A stretch of 64,000 bases of DNA from Inquilinus ginsengisoli_B (GTDB lineage: Bacteria; Pseudomonadota; Alphaproteobacteria; DSM-16000; Inquilinaceae): contig NZ_JBNDJK010000001.1 in the NCBI RefSeq assembly GCF_050434925.1, positions 8,122,001 to 8,186,000 of the forward strand, in the 5' to 3' direction. Position 1 is the stretch's first letter. Each line of letters starts with the position of its first letter. Below the pieces are notes generated by a model, which was given only the letters and a program-made list of their open reading frames with translations, ran no database searches and was not told where the DNA came from. Positions 16,551-24,765 of this stretch are shown piece by piece. Position numbers and translations under genes: made by a program.

Positions 16551-17348
16551 TCAGATCCGCTGGCCGGCGGCGATGATCTTCTTGAGGAAGGTCTGGGTCC
16601 GCTCCTCGCGCGGGTGCCGGAAGATCTCGTCCGGCGGCCCCTCCTCGACGATCCGGCCGCGGTCGAAGAACAGGACCCGGTCGGCGAAGTCGTGGGCGAA
16701 GCTCATCTCGTGGGTGACCAGCAGCATGGTCATGTCGGTCTCGGCGGCCAGGCGGCGCATGACGTTCAGCACCTCCTCGACCAGCTCGGGGTCGAGCGCC
16801 GAGGTGACCTCGTCGAACAGCATGATCTTCGGCTTCAGCGCCAAGGCGCGGGCGATCGCCACGCGCTGCTTCTGGCCGCCGGACAGCTGCGCCGGCATCG
16901 CCTTGGCCTTCTCCGCCATACCGACCAGCTCGAGCAGCTCCATCGCCCGGGCCTCGGCGGTCTTGCGGTCGACGCCGTTGGTCAGGATCGGCGCCAGGGT
17001 CACGTTGTCCAGCACGCATTTGTGCGGGAACAGGTTGAACAGCTGGAACACCATGCCGATCTTGGCGCGCATCTTGTGCAGATGGCGCTCATCGGCCGGC
17101 ACCAGCCCGCCGTTCCGCGGCATGTGGAACAGCGGCTCGCCCTCGATCCGGACAACGCCGCCGTTGATCTCCTCCAGCGTCATCAGGATGCGCAGGATGG
17201 TGGTCTTGCCCGAGCCGGACGGCCCGATCAGGGCCAGCTTCTCGCCCGGCTTCACGGTGAAGGTGAGGTCGTTGAGGACGGTCAGCGGCCCGAAGCGCTT
17301 GGTCACGCCCTCGACGCTGATGCACGGGTCGGATGCGGAACTTGCCAA
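16551..17348 (-). CDS. ehuA: Ectoine/hydroxyectoine ABC transporter ATP-binding protein EhuA
   Basis: This 265-aa cytoplasmic ATPase has Walker A GPSGSGKT, Q-loop MVFQLFNLFPH, ABC signature LSGGQKQRVAIARAL, Walker B IMLFDEVTSALDPE and H-loop VTHEM, all canonical. I placed the start at a TTG (17346-17348) because AGGGAG lies 6 nt upstream of it. A further TTG at 17390 would add 14 residues but has no Shine-Dalgarno. It is the first gene of the ehu-eut-doe operon. The 136-bp gap to enuR upstream holds an AT-rich promoter region. Confidence 0.9.
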   Translation of the reverse strand: MASSASDPCISVEGVTKRFGPLTVLNDLTFTVKPGEKLALIGPSGSGKTTILRILMTLEEINGGVVRIEGEPLFHMPRNGGLVPADERHLHKMRAKIGMVFQLFNLFPHKCVLDNVTLAPILTNGVDRKTAEARAMELLELVGMAEKAKAMPAQLSGGQKQRVAIARALALKPKIMLFDEVTSALDPELVEEVLNVMRRLAAETDMTMLLVTHEMSFAHDFADRVLFFDRGRIVEEGPPDEIFRHPREERTQTFLKKIIAAGQRI

Positions 17349-17398
17349 GTCGCTCTCCCTGTTGTGGCGACGGGCCTCTGTTGCCGCCAACGATGGAA

Positions 17399-17470
17399 GG
17401 GAGACAAAATCATGTCAAATGGAAAAACAAATCAGTACAATTTCATCTGCCGTGCTGATTCCTTAGGCAG
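17399..17470 (-). promoter_or_regulatory. AT-rich promoter region of ehuA with candidate regulator half-site
   Basis: This is an AT-rich island between enuR and ehuA. CAGTACAAT at 17433-17441 differs by one base from the half-site CAGTTCAAT of the inverted repeat in the enuR-asnC intergenic region. On the minus strand TTGTAC and TGACAT are spaced 17 bp apart and could be -35/-10 elements. Control by EnuR or the AsnC protein is an inference from gene layout. Confidence 0.35.
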
Positions 17471-17484
17471 CGGCTTGCCGATTC

Positions 17485-18903
17485 CTACATCGCCAGCAGC
17501 ACCGGCTCCGGCTCGCCCTGCAGCAGGTTGACGACGATCTTCAGCCCGTCGCGCAGCTGCTCCGGCGTGGTCGAGCCGACCGATATGCGCACCGCAGGCT
17601 GCCGGTCCATGCCACCCTCGCTGGCGCCCCCGATGGCGCCACCGATCGCAAACGAGGCGCCGGGCGCGATCGCCACGCCCTGCAGCCGGGCATGCGACAC
17701 GAACTCCTCCTCCGACCGCCCCTCACCCAGCGGCAGCCAGACATGCAGCCCCTCCGGATGGGCCTTGTGCGGAATGCCGGCCAGCAGCTCGGCGGCGATC
17801 GCCTGGCGGCCGCGAATCGCCTCGACCTGCCAGCGCACCAGCTCCGCCGCCGTGCCGTTCTCGACCCAGCGGGCGGCCAGCTCGGCGATCAGTCCGGTCG
17901 CCATCCAGCTGGTCACCAGGCTGCGGTTGGCGACGCCCGGGCCCAGCCGGTCCGGCACCACCAGATAGCCGGCGCGCAGCCCCGGCATCACGCATTTGGT
18001 GAAGGTGGTGACGTAGAGCGTGCGCTCCGGCGCCAGGGCGGCCAGTGGCGGCAGGCGCTCGCTCAGCAGTGGCGCCAGCACGTCGTTCTCGATGATCTGC
18101 AGGCCGTGGCGGCGCGCCACCTCGACGATCTCGGCCCGCCGCGCCTCGCCCATCAGGCTGGCGGTGGCGTTGATCGGATTCGGCATGACGAACAGGGCGC
18201 GGACGTCGCCTTCGCTGCAGGCCTCGTCCAGCGCCTCCGGGATCACGCCCTCGGAATCGATCGCCACGCCGCGCAGCCGCAGGCCGAGATAGGCGGCCAG
18301 CGGCACCAGCGTGTGGTGGCCGACGGCCTCGGTCACCACGGTGGACCCGGGCGGGGCCGCGGCCATCAGGGCGATGGTCATGCCGGAGGTGGCGCCGTTG
18401 GTCAAGTGGATGGCGCCGGGCGTGGCCTCGACCCCGCAGTGCTCGCGCAGCCAGCCCTGCGCCACCCGGCGGTGGCGGGCGAACAGCGTGTTCGGGCGGA
18501 AGGACAGCACGGCGGAATGGGGCAGGTCGTCCGCCAGGGCCTGCAGCGCCGCCTTCATCGCGTCGATGTGGCGGGTCTCGCACACCACCGGCTTCAGGAT
18601 CGAGAGATCGATGACCTCGCTCAGCCGCTCGGGAATGTACGGTGGAACGGGCTCGCGCTGCGGCGGGCGGATGAAGGTGCCGCGCCCGGTTTCGCCGGAG
18701 ATCAGGCCGCGGCGGATCAGCTCCTCATAGGCCCGGCTGACGGTCTGCACCGACAGCTCCAGCGTCTCGGCCATGTGCCGGTGGGTCGCCAGCCGCTCCC
18801 CGGGCTGCAGCCGGCCATCCGAGATTGCCCGCGCGATCTGGTCGGCCAGAGAGAGATAGGCGGGCCGCCGCAGGGCGGTGGGGTCGGGCTGCCACATTGT
18901 CAT
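17485..18903 (-). CDS. enuR: MocR/GntR-type transcriptional regulator of ectoine catabolism
   Basis: This 472-aa protein fuses an N-terminal winged helix (about residues 15-80; ATHRHMAETLELSVQTVSRA) to a fold-type I aminotransferase domain. The PLP lysine is in FTKCVMPGLRAGY (Lys303), close to the Lys302 position reported for characterised EnuR. Known EnuR is a repressor that senses ectoine-derived metabolites (N-alpha-acetyl-diaminobutyrate, diaminobutyrate) through PLP. It lies between ehuA and the divergent asnC gene, the position expected for the regulator of both arms. The ATG at 18903 was used; a second ATG lies two codons in. Confidence 0.9.
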   Translation of the reverse strand: MTMWQPDPTALRRPAYLSLADQIARAISDGRLQPGERLATHRHMAETLELSVQTVSRAYEELIRRGLISGETGRGTFIRPPQREPVPPYIPERLSEVIDLSILKPVVCETRHIDAMKAALQALADDLPHSAVLSFRPNTLFARHRRVAQGWLREHCGVEATPGAIHLTNGATSGMTIALMAAAPPGSTVVTEAVGHHTLVPLAAYLGLRLRGVAIDSEGVIPEALDEACSEGDVRALFVMPNPINATASLMGEARRAEIVEVARRHGLQIIENDVLAPLLSERLPPLAALAPERTLYVTTFTKCVMPGLRAGYLVVPDRLGPGVANRSLVTSWMATGLIAELAARWVENGTAAELVRWQVEAIRGRQAIAAELLAGIPHKAHPEGLHVWLPLGEGRSEEEFVSHARLQGVAIAPGASFAIGGAIGGASEGGMDRQPAVRISVGSTTPEQLRDGLKIVVNLLQGEPEPVLLAM

Positions 18904-18904
18904 G

Positions 18905-18933
18905 ATTGGACTGTGATCCACAATCAGTTCAAT
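18905..18933. promoter_or_regulatory. Inverted repeat in the enuR/asnC divergent promoter
   Basis: ATTGGACTG (18905-18913) and CAGTTCAAT (18925-18933) form a 9-bp inverted repeat with one mismatch, spaced by 11 bp, in the 64-bp gap between the two start codons. TTGACA (18933-18938) overlaps its right edge and could be the -35 of the asnC-doeC-doeD transcript. The symmetry suggests a dimer-binding operator. Whether EnuR or the AsnC protein binds it is not decided by sequence. Confidence 0.55.
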
Positions 18934-18967
18934 TGACAACCCGAATTGCGCACCGGCATGGTTTGCC

Positions 18968-19462
18968 ATGACTTCCGTCAAGCTCGACCCGATCGACCTG
19001 CGCATCCTGGCCGAGATCCAGAGGGACGGGCGCATCACCAAGCTGGCCCTGGCCGAGAAGGTCGGGCTGTCGCCGACGCCGTGCTGGACCCGGCTGCACC
19101 GGCTGCAGCGCGAGGGCGTGATCTCCGGCTACCACGCCCGGCTGGCGCTGCGCCGGATCGCGCCCTTCGCCATGGTGTTCGTCGAGATCACGCTGGGCGC
19201 CCACCGCCAGACCGATTTCGACCGGTTCGAACGGGCAGTGAAGGCGGTGCCGGAGGTGGTGGCCTGCTGGTCGCTGGGCGGCGGCATCGACTATTTGCTG
19301 AAGGTGGTGGCGCGCGACATCGACGGCTATCAGCGGCTGATCGACCGGCTGCTGGAGGAGGAGATCGGCATCGACCGCTACTTCACCTACATCGTCACCC
19401 GCACGGTGAAGGACGACGTGACGGTGCCGGTCGAGGTGCTGGCGGGTGCGGAGGGGACATAG
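18968..19462 (+). CDS. Lrp/AsnC-family regulator of ectoine degradation
   Basis: This 164-aa protein has an N-terminal helix-turn-helix (about residues 8-58; DLRILAEIQRDGRITKLALAEK, then SPTPCWTRLHRL) and a C-terminal RAM domain. It corresponds in position and type to AsnC/DoeX regulators that accompany doe genes in other bacteria and are thought to act with EnuR. It is transcribed divergently from enuR and precedes doeC by 128 bp. The in-frame ATG at 18968 has a weak ribosome-binding site. Confidence 0.88.
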   Translation: MTSVKLDPIDLRILAEIQRDGRITKLALAEKVGLSPTPCWTRLHRLQREGVISGYHARLALRRIAPFAMVFVEITLGAHRQTDFDRFERAVKAVPEVVACWSLGGGIDYLLKVVARDIDGYQRLIDRLLEEEIGIDRYFTYIVTRTVKDDVTVPVEVLAGAEGT

Positions 19463-19590
19463 GCGGAGAGTCTCTCTCCGCGTCCTCCTCGCGCCAAGAG
19501 ATTTGGTCTTCCGACCGCGGCCCGAACAGTCTCCTTCTCCCCTGCTCCTCCCCTACCCTGGCGGCCTCGCCCTTGACGGAGGCTCAGCCA

Positions 19591-21084
19591 ATGACCGCCC
19601 TCGCCACCCGGCCCAGCCAGCACGACGCGCTGGGCCGCCTGACCGACCGCCGGCTGCTGCGCGAGCTGGCCTATGTCGACGGCCGCTGGACCGCCGCCGC
19701 CAACGGCGCGGTGTTCGAGGTTGCCGACCCCGCCACCGGCGTCACCGTCGCCCGGGTGGCCCGGCTGGGCGCGGCCGAGGCCGACCGTGCCATCGCCGCC
19801 GCCGAGGCCGCCTTCCCGGCTTGGCGGGCGCTGCTGCCGCAGCAGCGCGCGGCCAAGCTGCGCAACTGGTTCGACCGGATCCTGGCGGCCAAGGAGGATC
19901 TGGCCCTGCTGATGACGCTGGAGCAGGGCAAGCCGCTGGCGGAGTCGCGCGGCGAGATCGAGTACGGCGCCGGCTTCGTCGAATGGTTCGCCGAGGAGGC
20001 CAAGCGGCTGAACGTCGAATCCGTCACCAGCCACCTGCCGGGCGCCGAGACGATGGTGCGGCGCGAGCCGCTGGGCGTCGTCGCAATCGCCACGCCGTGG
20101 AACTTTCCCTGCGCCATGCTGACCCGCAAAGCCGCGGCCGCGCTGGCCGCCGGCTGCACCGTGGTGGCGCATCCATCGTCGCAGACCCCGCTGTCGGCCC
20201 TGGCCCTGGCCGAGCTGGCGGAGCGTGCCGGCATCCCGGCCGGGGTGCTGAACATCGTCACCGGCGATCCGGAGCCGATCGTCGGCCGGATCTGTGCCGA
20301 CAGGCGGGTGCGGGCGGTCAGCTTCACCGGCTCGACCGGGATCGGCCGGCTGATCGCCGAGCGCTGTGCCCCGACGATCAAGCGGCTGCAGCTGGAGCTG
20401 GGCGGCCACGCGCCCTTGATCGTCTTCGCCGATGCCGATCTGGACCGCGCCGTGTCGATCGCGATCGACGCCAAGTTCGCGACCTCGGGCCAGGATTGCC
20501 TGGCCGCCAACCGGATCTATGTCGAACGGCCGGTCTATGCCGCCTTCTGCGAGGCCTTCGCCAAGCGGGTGGCCGCCCTCAAGGTTGGGAACGGCCTCGA
20601 CCCGGAGACCGAGATCGGGCCGCTGATGCATGGCCGGGCCGTGGCCAAGGCGGCGGAGCATGTCCAGGATGCCGTGGCACGCGGCGCCCGCTGCCTGGCC
20701 GGCGGCGATGTCCATTCCGCCGGGCCGCTGTTCTTCGCCCCGACCGTGCTGGCCGATGTGCCAGACGACGCCGCGATCATGCGCGAGGAGACCTTCGCCC
20801 CGGTCGCTGCCGTCACCGCCTTCGATGCCGAGGACGAGGTGATCGCCCGCGCCAACGACACCGAATACGGGCTGGTGGCCTATGTCGTCACCCGCGACGG
20901 CGCCCGCATGCTGCGGCTGGGCCGCGCCCTGGACTACGGCATGGTCGCGGTCAACCGGGTGAAGATCACCGGTGCCCCGATCCCGTTCGGCGGCACCAAG
21001 CAGTCCGGCCTCGGCCGCGAAGGCTCGCGCCACGGCATCGAGGCCTTCACCGAGCTCAAATATCTGTGCCTGGACGCCGCCTGA
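19591..21084 (+). CDS. doeC: Aspartate-semialdehyde dehydrogenase of ectoine catabolism
   Basis: This 497-aa aldehyde dehydrogenase is proposed to oxidise L-aspartate-4-semialdehyde to aspartate with NAD(P). The catalytic Cys303 is in GQDCLAANR, the general base Glu269 is in LELGGHAPL, and ATPWNFPCAM is conserved. An oddity is VVAHPSSQTP at residues 191-200: most ALDHs have Lys where this has His194, the residue contacting the cofactor ribose. The ATG at 19591 follows GGAGG at a good distance and skips an upstream in-frame stretch. It is followed 31 bp later by doeD. Confidence 0.88.
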   Translation: MTALATRPSQHDALGRLTDRRLLRELAYVDGRWTAAANGAVFEVADPATGVTVARVARLGAAEADRAIAAAEAAFPAWRALLPQQRAAKLRNWFDRILAAKEDLALLMTLEQGKPLAESRGEIEYGAGFVEWFAEEAKRLNVESVTSHLPGAETMVRREPLGVVAIATPWNFPCAMLTRKAAAALAAGCTVVAHPSSQTPLSALALAELAERAGIPAGVLNIVTGDPEPIVGRICADRRVRAVSFTGSTGIGRLIAERCAPTIKRLQLELGGHAPLIVFADADLDRAVSIAIDAKFATSGQDCLAANRIYVERPVYAAFCEAFAKRVAALKVGNGLDPETEIGPLMHGRAVAKAAEHVQDAVARGARCLAGGDVHSAGPLFFAPTVLADVPDDAAIMREETFAPVAAVTAFDAEDEVIARANDTEYGLVAYVVTRDGARMLRLGRALDYGMVAVNRVKITGAPIPFGGTKQSGLGREGSRHGIEAFTELKYLCLDAA

Positions 21085-21115
21085 GCGCCCGCCCTCTCGT
21101 TCAAGGAGACTTCCG

Positions 21116-22495
21116 ATGGCCCTTCGCGGCAACGAACTCGACGCTTGGGATCGCGATCACTTCTTCCATCCCTCGACCCATATGGCGGCCCATGCCCGCG
21201 GCGAGACGCCGAACCGGATCATCACCGGCGGCGAGGGCGTCTACATCACCGACCGCGACGGCAAGCGCAGCCTGGACGCCTTCGCCGGCCTGTACTGCGT
21301 CAATGTCGGCTACGGCCGGCGCGAGATCGCCGATGCGATCGCCGCCCAGGCGCATGAGCTGGCCTATTACCACGCCTATGTCGGGCATGGCAGCGAGCCG
21401 TCGATCCGCCTGGCCAAGATGATCATCGACCGCGCGCCGGCCGGCATGTCGCGGGTGTTCTTCGGCCTCGGCGGGTCGGACGCCAACGAGACCAATGTCA
21501 AGCTGGTCTGGTACATCAACAACATCCTGGGCCGGCCGGAGAAGAAGAAGATCATCTCGCGCTGGCGCGGCTATCACGGCTCCGGCCTGATGACCGGCAG
21601 CCTCACCGGGCTCGATCTGTTCCACAAGGCCTTCGACCTGCCGCTGGCTCAGGTGCTGCACACCGACGCGCCGTACTATTACCGCCGCGAGGACCGGTCG
21701 CTGAGCGAGGAGCAGTTCTCGCAAGCCTGCGCCGACCGGCTGGAGGAGATGATCCTGGCCGAGGGGCCGGAGACGGTGGCCGCCTTCATCGGCGAGCCGA
21801 TCCTGGGCACCGGCGGCCTGGTGCCGCCGCCGGCCGGCTACTGGGAGAAGATCCAGGCCGTCCTGGCCAAATACGACGTGCTGCTGATCGCCGACGAGGT
21901 CATCACCGGCTTCGGCCGGCTGGGGTCGATGTTCGGCTCCGACCATTACGGCATCAAGCCGGACCTGATCACCATCGCCAAGGGCCTGACCTCGGCCTAT
22001 GCGCCCCTCTCCGGCGTGATCGTGTCGGAGAAGGTGTGGAAGATCCTGGAGAAGGGGTCCGACGCGCTCGGCGCCATCGGCCATGGCTGGACCTATTCCT
22101 CGCACCCGCTGTGCACCGCCGCGGCGATCGCCAATCTGGAGCTGGTCGACAGCCTGGGGCTGGTCGAGAACGCGAAGGAGACCGGCGCCTATTTCAAGCA
22201 GGCGCTGACCGATGCCTTGGCCGGCCACCGCATCGTCGGCGAGGTGCGCGGCGAGGGCCTCGCGGCAGCGATCGAGTTCGTGGCCGACAAGGACGACCGG
22301 GTGTTCTTCGACCCGGCGCTGAAGGTCGGCCCGCGGATCTACGCGGCGACGCTGGCCTGCGGCGTCATCACCCGCGCCCTGCCGCAGGGCGACATCCTGG
22401 GCTTCGCCCCGCCGCTGTGCCTGACCCGCGACGAGGCCGACATCGTGGTCAAGGCCGTGGCCGGCGCGGTCGAGTCGGTGGCGAGGGAGCTGTGA
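21116..22495 (+). CDS. doeD: Diaminobutyrate transaminase of ectoine catabolism
   Basis: This 459-aa class III (omega) aminotransferase converts 2,4-diaminobutyrate to aspartate-semialdehyde. Motifs visible: the PLP-phosphate loop GGSDANETNVKLVWY, WRGYHGSG, the cofactor Asp in LLIADEVITGFGRLG, and the Schiff-base lysine in TIAKGLTSAYAPL. The Shine-Dalgarno AAGGAG precedes the ATG at 21116. The family also contains putrescine and beta-alanine transaminases; the doeC neighbour and ectoine context support DoeD. Its stop overlaps the next gene's GTG. Confidence 0.9.
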   Translation: MALRGNELDAWDRDHFFHPSTHMAAHARGETPNRIITGGEGVYITDRDGKRSLDAFAGLYCVNVGYGRREIADAIAAQAHELAYYHAYVGHGSEPSIRLAKMIIDRAPAGMSRVFFGLGGSDANETNVKLVWYINNILGRPEKKKIISRWRGYHGSGLMTGSLTGLDLFHKAFDLPLAQVLHTDAPYYYRREDRSLSEEQFSQACADRLEEMILAEGPETVAAFIGEPILGTGGLVPPPAGYWEKIQAVLAKYDVLLIADEVITGFGRLGSMFGSDHYGIKPDLITIAKGLTSAYAPLSGVIVSEKVWKILEKGSDALGAIGHGWTYSSHPLCTAAAIANLELVDSLGLVENAKETGAYFKQALTDALAGHRIVGEVRGEGLAAAIEFVADKDDRVFFDPALKVGPRIYAATLACGVITRALPQGDILGFAPPLCLTRDEADIVVKAVAGAVESVAREL

Positions 22496-23604
22496 GCGAC
22501 GCCATGATCGCCGAAACCATCCCCGCCACCATGCGCGCCGTGGTCCTGACCGGCCATGGCGGGCCCGACAAGCTGGTCCATCGCGACGATGTGCCGGTGC
22601 CGAAGCCGGCCGCCGGCGAGGTGCTGATCGAGGTCGCCGCCTGCGGCCTGAACAACACCGATGTCTGGGTCCGCGAAGGCGCCTACGGCACCGAGGCGGA
22701 CCCGGAGGCGGTGTCGAGCTGGCGCGGCCGTGGCGACCGGTCGACCCTGACCTTCCCGCGCATCCAGGGCACCGACACGGTCGGCCGCATCGTCGCGGTC
22801 GGCCCTGGCGTGCCGGACGCGCGGATCGGCGAGCGGGTGATGGTCGATTTCAGCCTCTACAACCGCGACGACGACAGCCTGGCCGACATCGACTACATGG
22901 GCCATGGCCGCGACGGCGGCTATGCCGAGTACATGGCGCTGCCGGCCGACCATGCCCATCGCGTCGATACGCCGATGAGCGATGTCGAGCTGGCCACCTT
23001 CTGCTGCGCCTACCTGACCGGCGAGCACATGCTGGACCGCGCCCGGGTGGCGGCGGGCGAGCGCGTGCTGGTCACCGGCGCCTCGGGCGGCGTCGGCTCC
23101 GGCATCGTCCAGCTGTGCCGCGCCCGCGGCGCCATCCCCTACGCCGTGGTCGGACGCGGCAAGGAGGAGGCGGTGCTGGCGGCCGGCGCCGAGGCGGTGG
23201 TCACCCGCGATGCCGGCGATCTGGTCTCTGCGGTGGAGCGCGCAACCAAGGGCCGGCCGATCGACGTCGTCGCCGATCTGGTCGGCGGGGCGATGTTCAA
23301 CGATCTGCTGCGCATCCTGCGGCCGGAGGGGCGCTACACCACCGCCGGCGCCATCGCCGGGCCGGTGGTGCAGCTGGACCTGCGGACGATGTACCTGAAG
23401 CACCTGGAGCTGCATGGCTCGTCCCAGGGCACGCGGGGCGCCTTCCGGCGGCTGGTGCGGTACATCGAGGAGGGCAAGCTGAAGCCGCTGGTCGGCGGCG
23501 TCTACCGCCTGTCCGACTTCCACCGCGCCCAGGCCGATTTCATGGCCAAGGGTTTCGTCGGCAAGCTGGTGGTGGTGCCGGATACGAAGTGGGCGGCCGG
23601 CTGA
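22492..23604 (+). CDS. Zinc-type alcohol dehydrogenase-like (MDR family) oxidoreductase
   Basis: This 370-aa medium-chain dehydrogenase/reductase has an N-terminal GroES-like domain (AACGLNNTDVWVREG) and a Rossmann domain with VLVTGASGGVGSGIVQL (about residues 185-201). The classical catalytic zinc cysteine of alcohol dehydrogenases is not obvious, so a quinone-reductase-like role is possible. The GTG at 22492 overlaps the doeD stop (GTGA); an ATG at 22504 is the alternative start. It is the last gene of the asnC-doeC-doeD unit, so it may act on an aldehyde or alcohol from ectoine breakdown, but its substrate is unknown. Confidence 0.8.
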   Translation: MSDAMIAETIPATMRAVVLTGHGGPDKLVHRDDVPVPKPAAGEVLIEVAACGLNNTDVWVREGAYGTEADPEAVSSWRGRGDRSTLTFPRIQGTDTVGRIVAVGPGVPDARIGERVMVDFSLYNRDDDSLADIDYMGHGRDGGYAEYMALPADHAHRVDTPMSDVELATFCCAYLTGEHMLDRARVAAGERVLVTGASGGVGSGIVQLCRARGAIPYAVVGRGKEEAVLAAGAEAVVTRDAGDLVSAVERATKGRPIDVVADLVGGAMFNDLLRILRPEGRYTTAGAIAGPVVQLDLRTMYLKHLELHGSSQGTRGAFRRLVRYIEEGKLKPLVGGVYRLSDFHRAQADFMAKGFVGKLVVVPDTKWAAG

Positions 23605-23619
23605 CCGGCCGCCCGACCG

Positions 23620-24723
23620 TCACACCCGCACCACGTGCAGGTCGCGCGGCAGGGTGGACAGAATCTCCGGCCCGTCCTCGCGCAGGATCACGATCTCCTC
23701 GAGCCGGATGCCGAAGCGGCCCGGGATGTAGATGCCGGGCTCGATCGAGAACACCATGCCCTCCTCCAGCACCGTCTCGGAGGTGGCGGTGATGTAGGGC
23801 GGCTCGTGGCCGTCGATGCCCATGCCGTGGCCGGTGCGGTGGACGAAGTATTCGCCGTAGCCGGCATCGGCGATGACCTTGCGCGCGGCGGCGTCGACCT
23901 CCTTGGCCTGCACGCCGGGCTTCGCGGCCTTCAGCGCTGCCTGCACCGCCTTCTCGACGATGGTGTGGATCTGGCCATAGCCCTCCGGCGGGCGGCCGAT
24001 CGCGACCATGCGGGTGATGTCGCTGGGGAAGCCGCCCTTGCGGCCGCCGATGTCGACCACCACGGCATCGCCCTCCGCCAGCCGACGCCCACCGGTCTGG
24101 TGGTGCGGGAAGGCGCCGTTGCCGCCGCTGCCGACGATCCAGAACTGCGGCGACGCACCTTCCGAGCTGAAGTGGTCCTTGATCACCGCCGCCAGCTCCA
24201 GCTCGGTCATGCCGGGCCTGGCCGCGGCGAAGGCGGCCTGGATGGCGCGGTCGGCGATGCCGGCATTCATCTTCAGCTTGGCGAATTCGGCCGCATCCTT
24301 GCGCATGCGCAGCGCACCGATGGTGCTGTCGGTGAAGCTGTGCCGCGCCCCGGGCAACGCGCCGAGCAGCAGCAGGGCGAAATCGGCCCGCATGGTCTCG
24401 TCCAGCACCACATGCCCGGCCTGGGTCGCGCCGACATCGGCCAGGGCGGCCGCCAGCGCGGCGTCCGGCCCGACGGCATCGTCCCAGGTGTGGAAGGCGA
24501 TCGCCGTTTCCTCGCGCGAGCCCTCGGCATTCAGCACCGGCATCAGGAACGCCTCGCGCTCCGGCCCGATCAGCAGCAGGCAGGGCCGCTCATCGGCATG
24601 CGGGTGGAAGCCGGCCGCCCATTGCATATGCGAGCCGGGACCGAGCGCAGCGAGGTCGACGCCCGCCTCCCGCATTTTTGCGCGCAGCGCCGCCAGCCTC
24701 TTGCCCATTTCGACCGTCATCAT
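23620..24723 (-). CDS. M24-family metallopeptidase (Xaa-Pro aminopeptidase-like)
   Basis: This 367-aa protein has a creatinase-like N-domain (about 1-130) and a pita-bread catalytic domain. The five metal ligands of aminopeptidase P are all recognisable: VVVDIGG (Asp), FPSDITR (Asp), HRTGHGMG (His), SIEPGIY (Glu) and GIRLEEIV (Glu). It is the last gene of the peptide-utilisation array and likely trims proline-containing peptides in the cytoplasm. Its gene ends 15 bp from the convergent dehydrogenase gene. It differs from doeA, which is an ectoine hydrolase of the same superfamily. Confidence 0.9.
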   Translation of the reverse strand: MMTVEMGKRLAALRAKMREAGVDLAALGPGSHMQWAAGFHPHADERPCLLLIGPEREAFLMPVLNAEGSREETAIAFHTWDDAVGPDAALAAALADVGATQAGHVVLDETMRADFALLLLGALPGARHSFTDSTIGALRMRKDAAEFAKLKMNAGIADRAIQAAFAAARPGMTELELAAVIKDHFSSEGASPQFWIVGSGGNGAFPHHQTGGRRLAEGDAVVVDIGGRKGGFPSDITRMVAIGRPPEGYGQIHTIVEKAVQAALKAAKPGVQAKEVDAAARKVIADAGYGEYFVHRTGHGMGIDGHEPPYITATSETVLEEGMVFSIEPGIYIPGRFGIRLEEIVILREDGPEILSTLPRDLHVVRV

Positions 24724-24765
24724 GTCCTCCCGACTCGCGGCGTCCCGCCGCCTCCGACTGCTACC

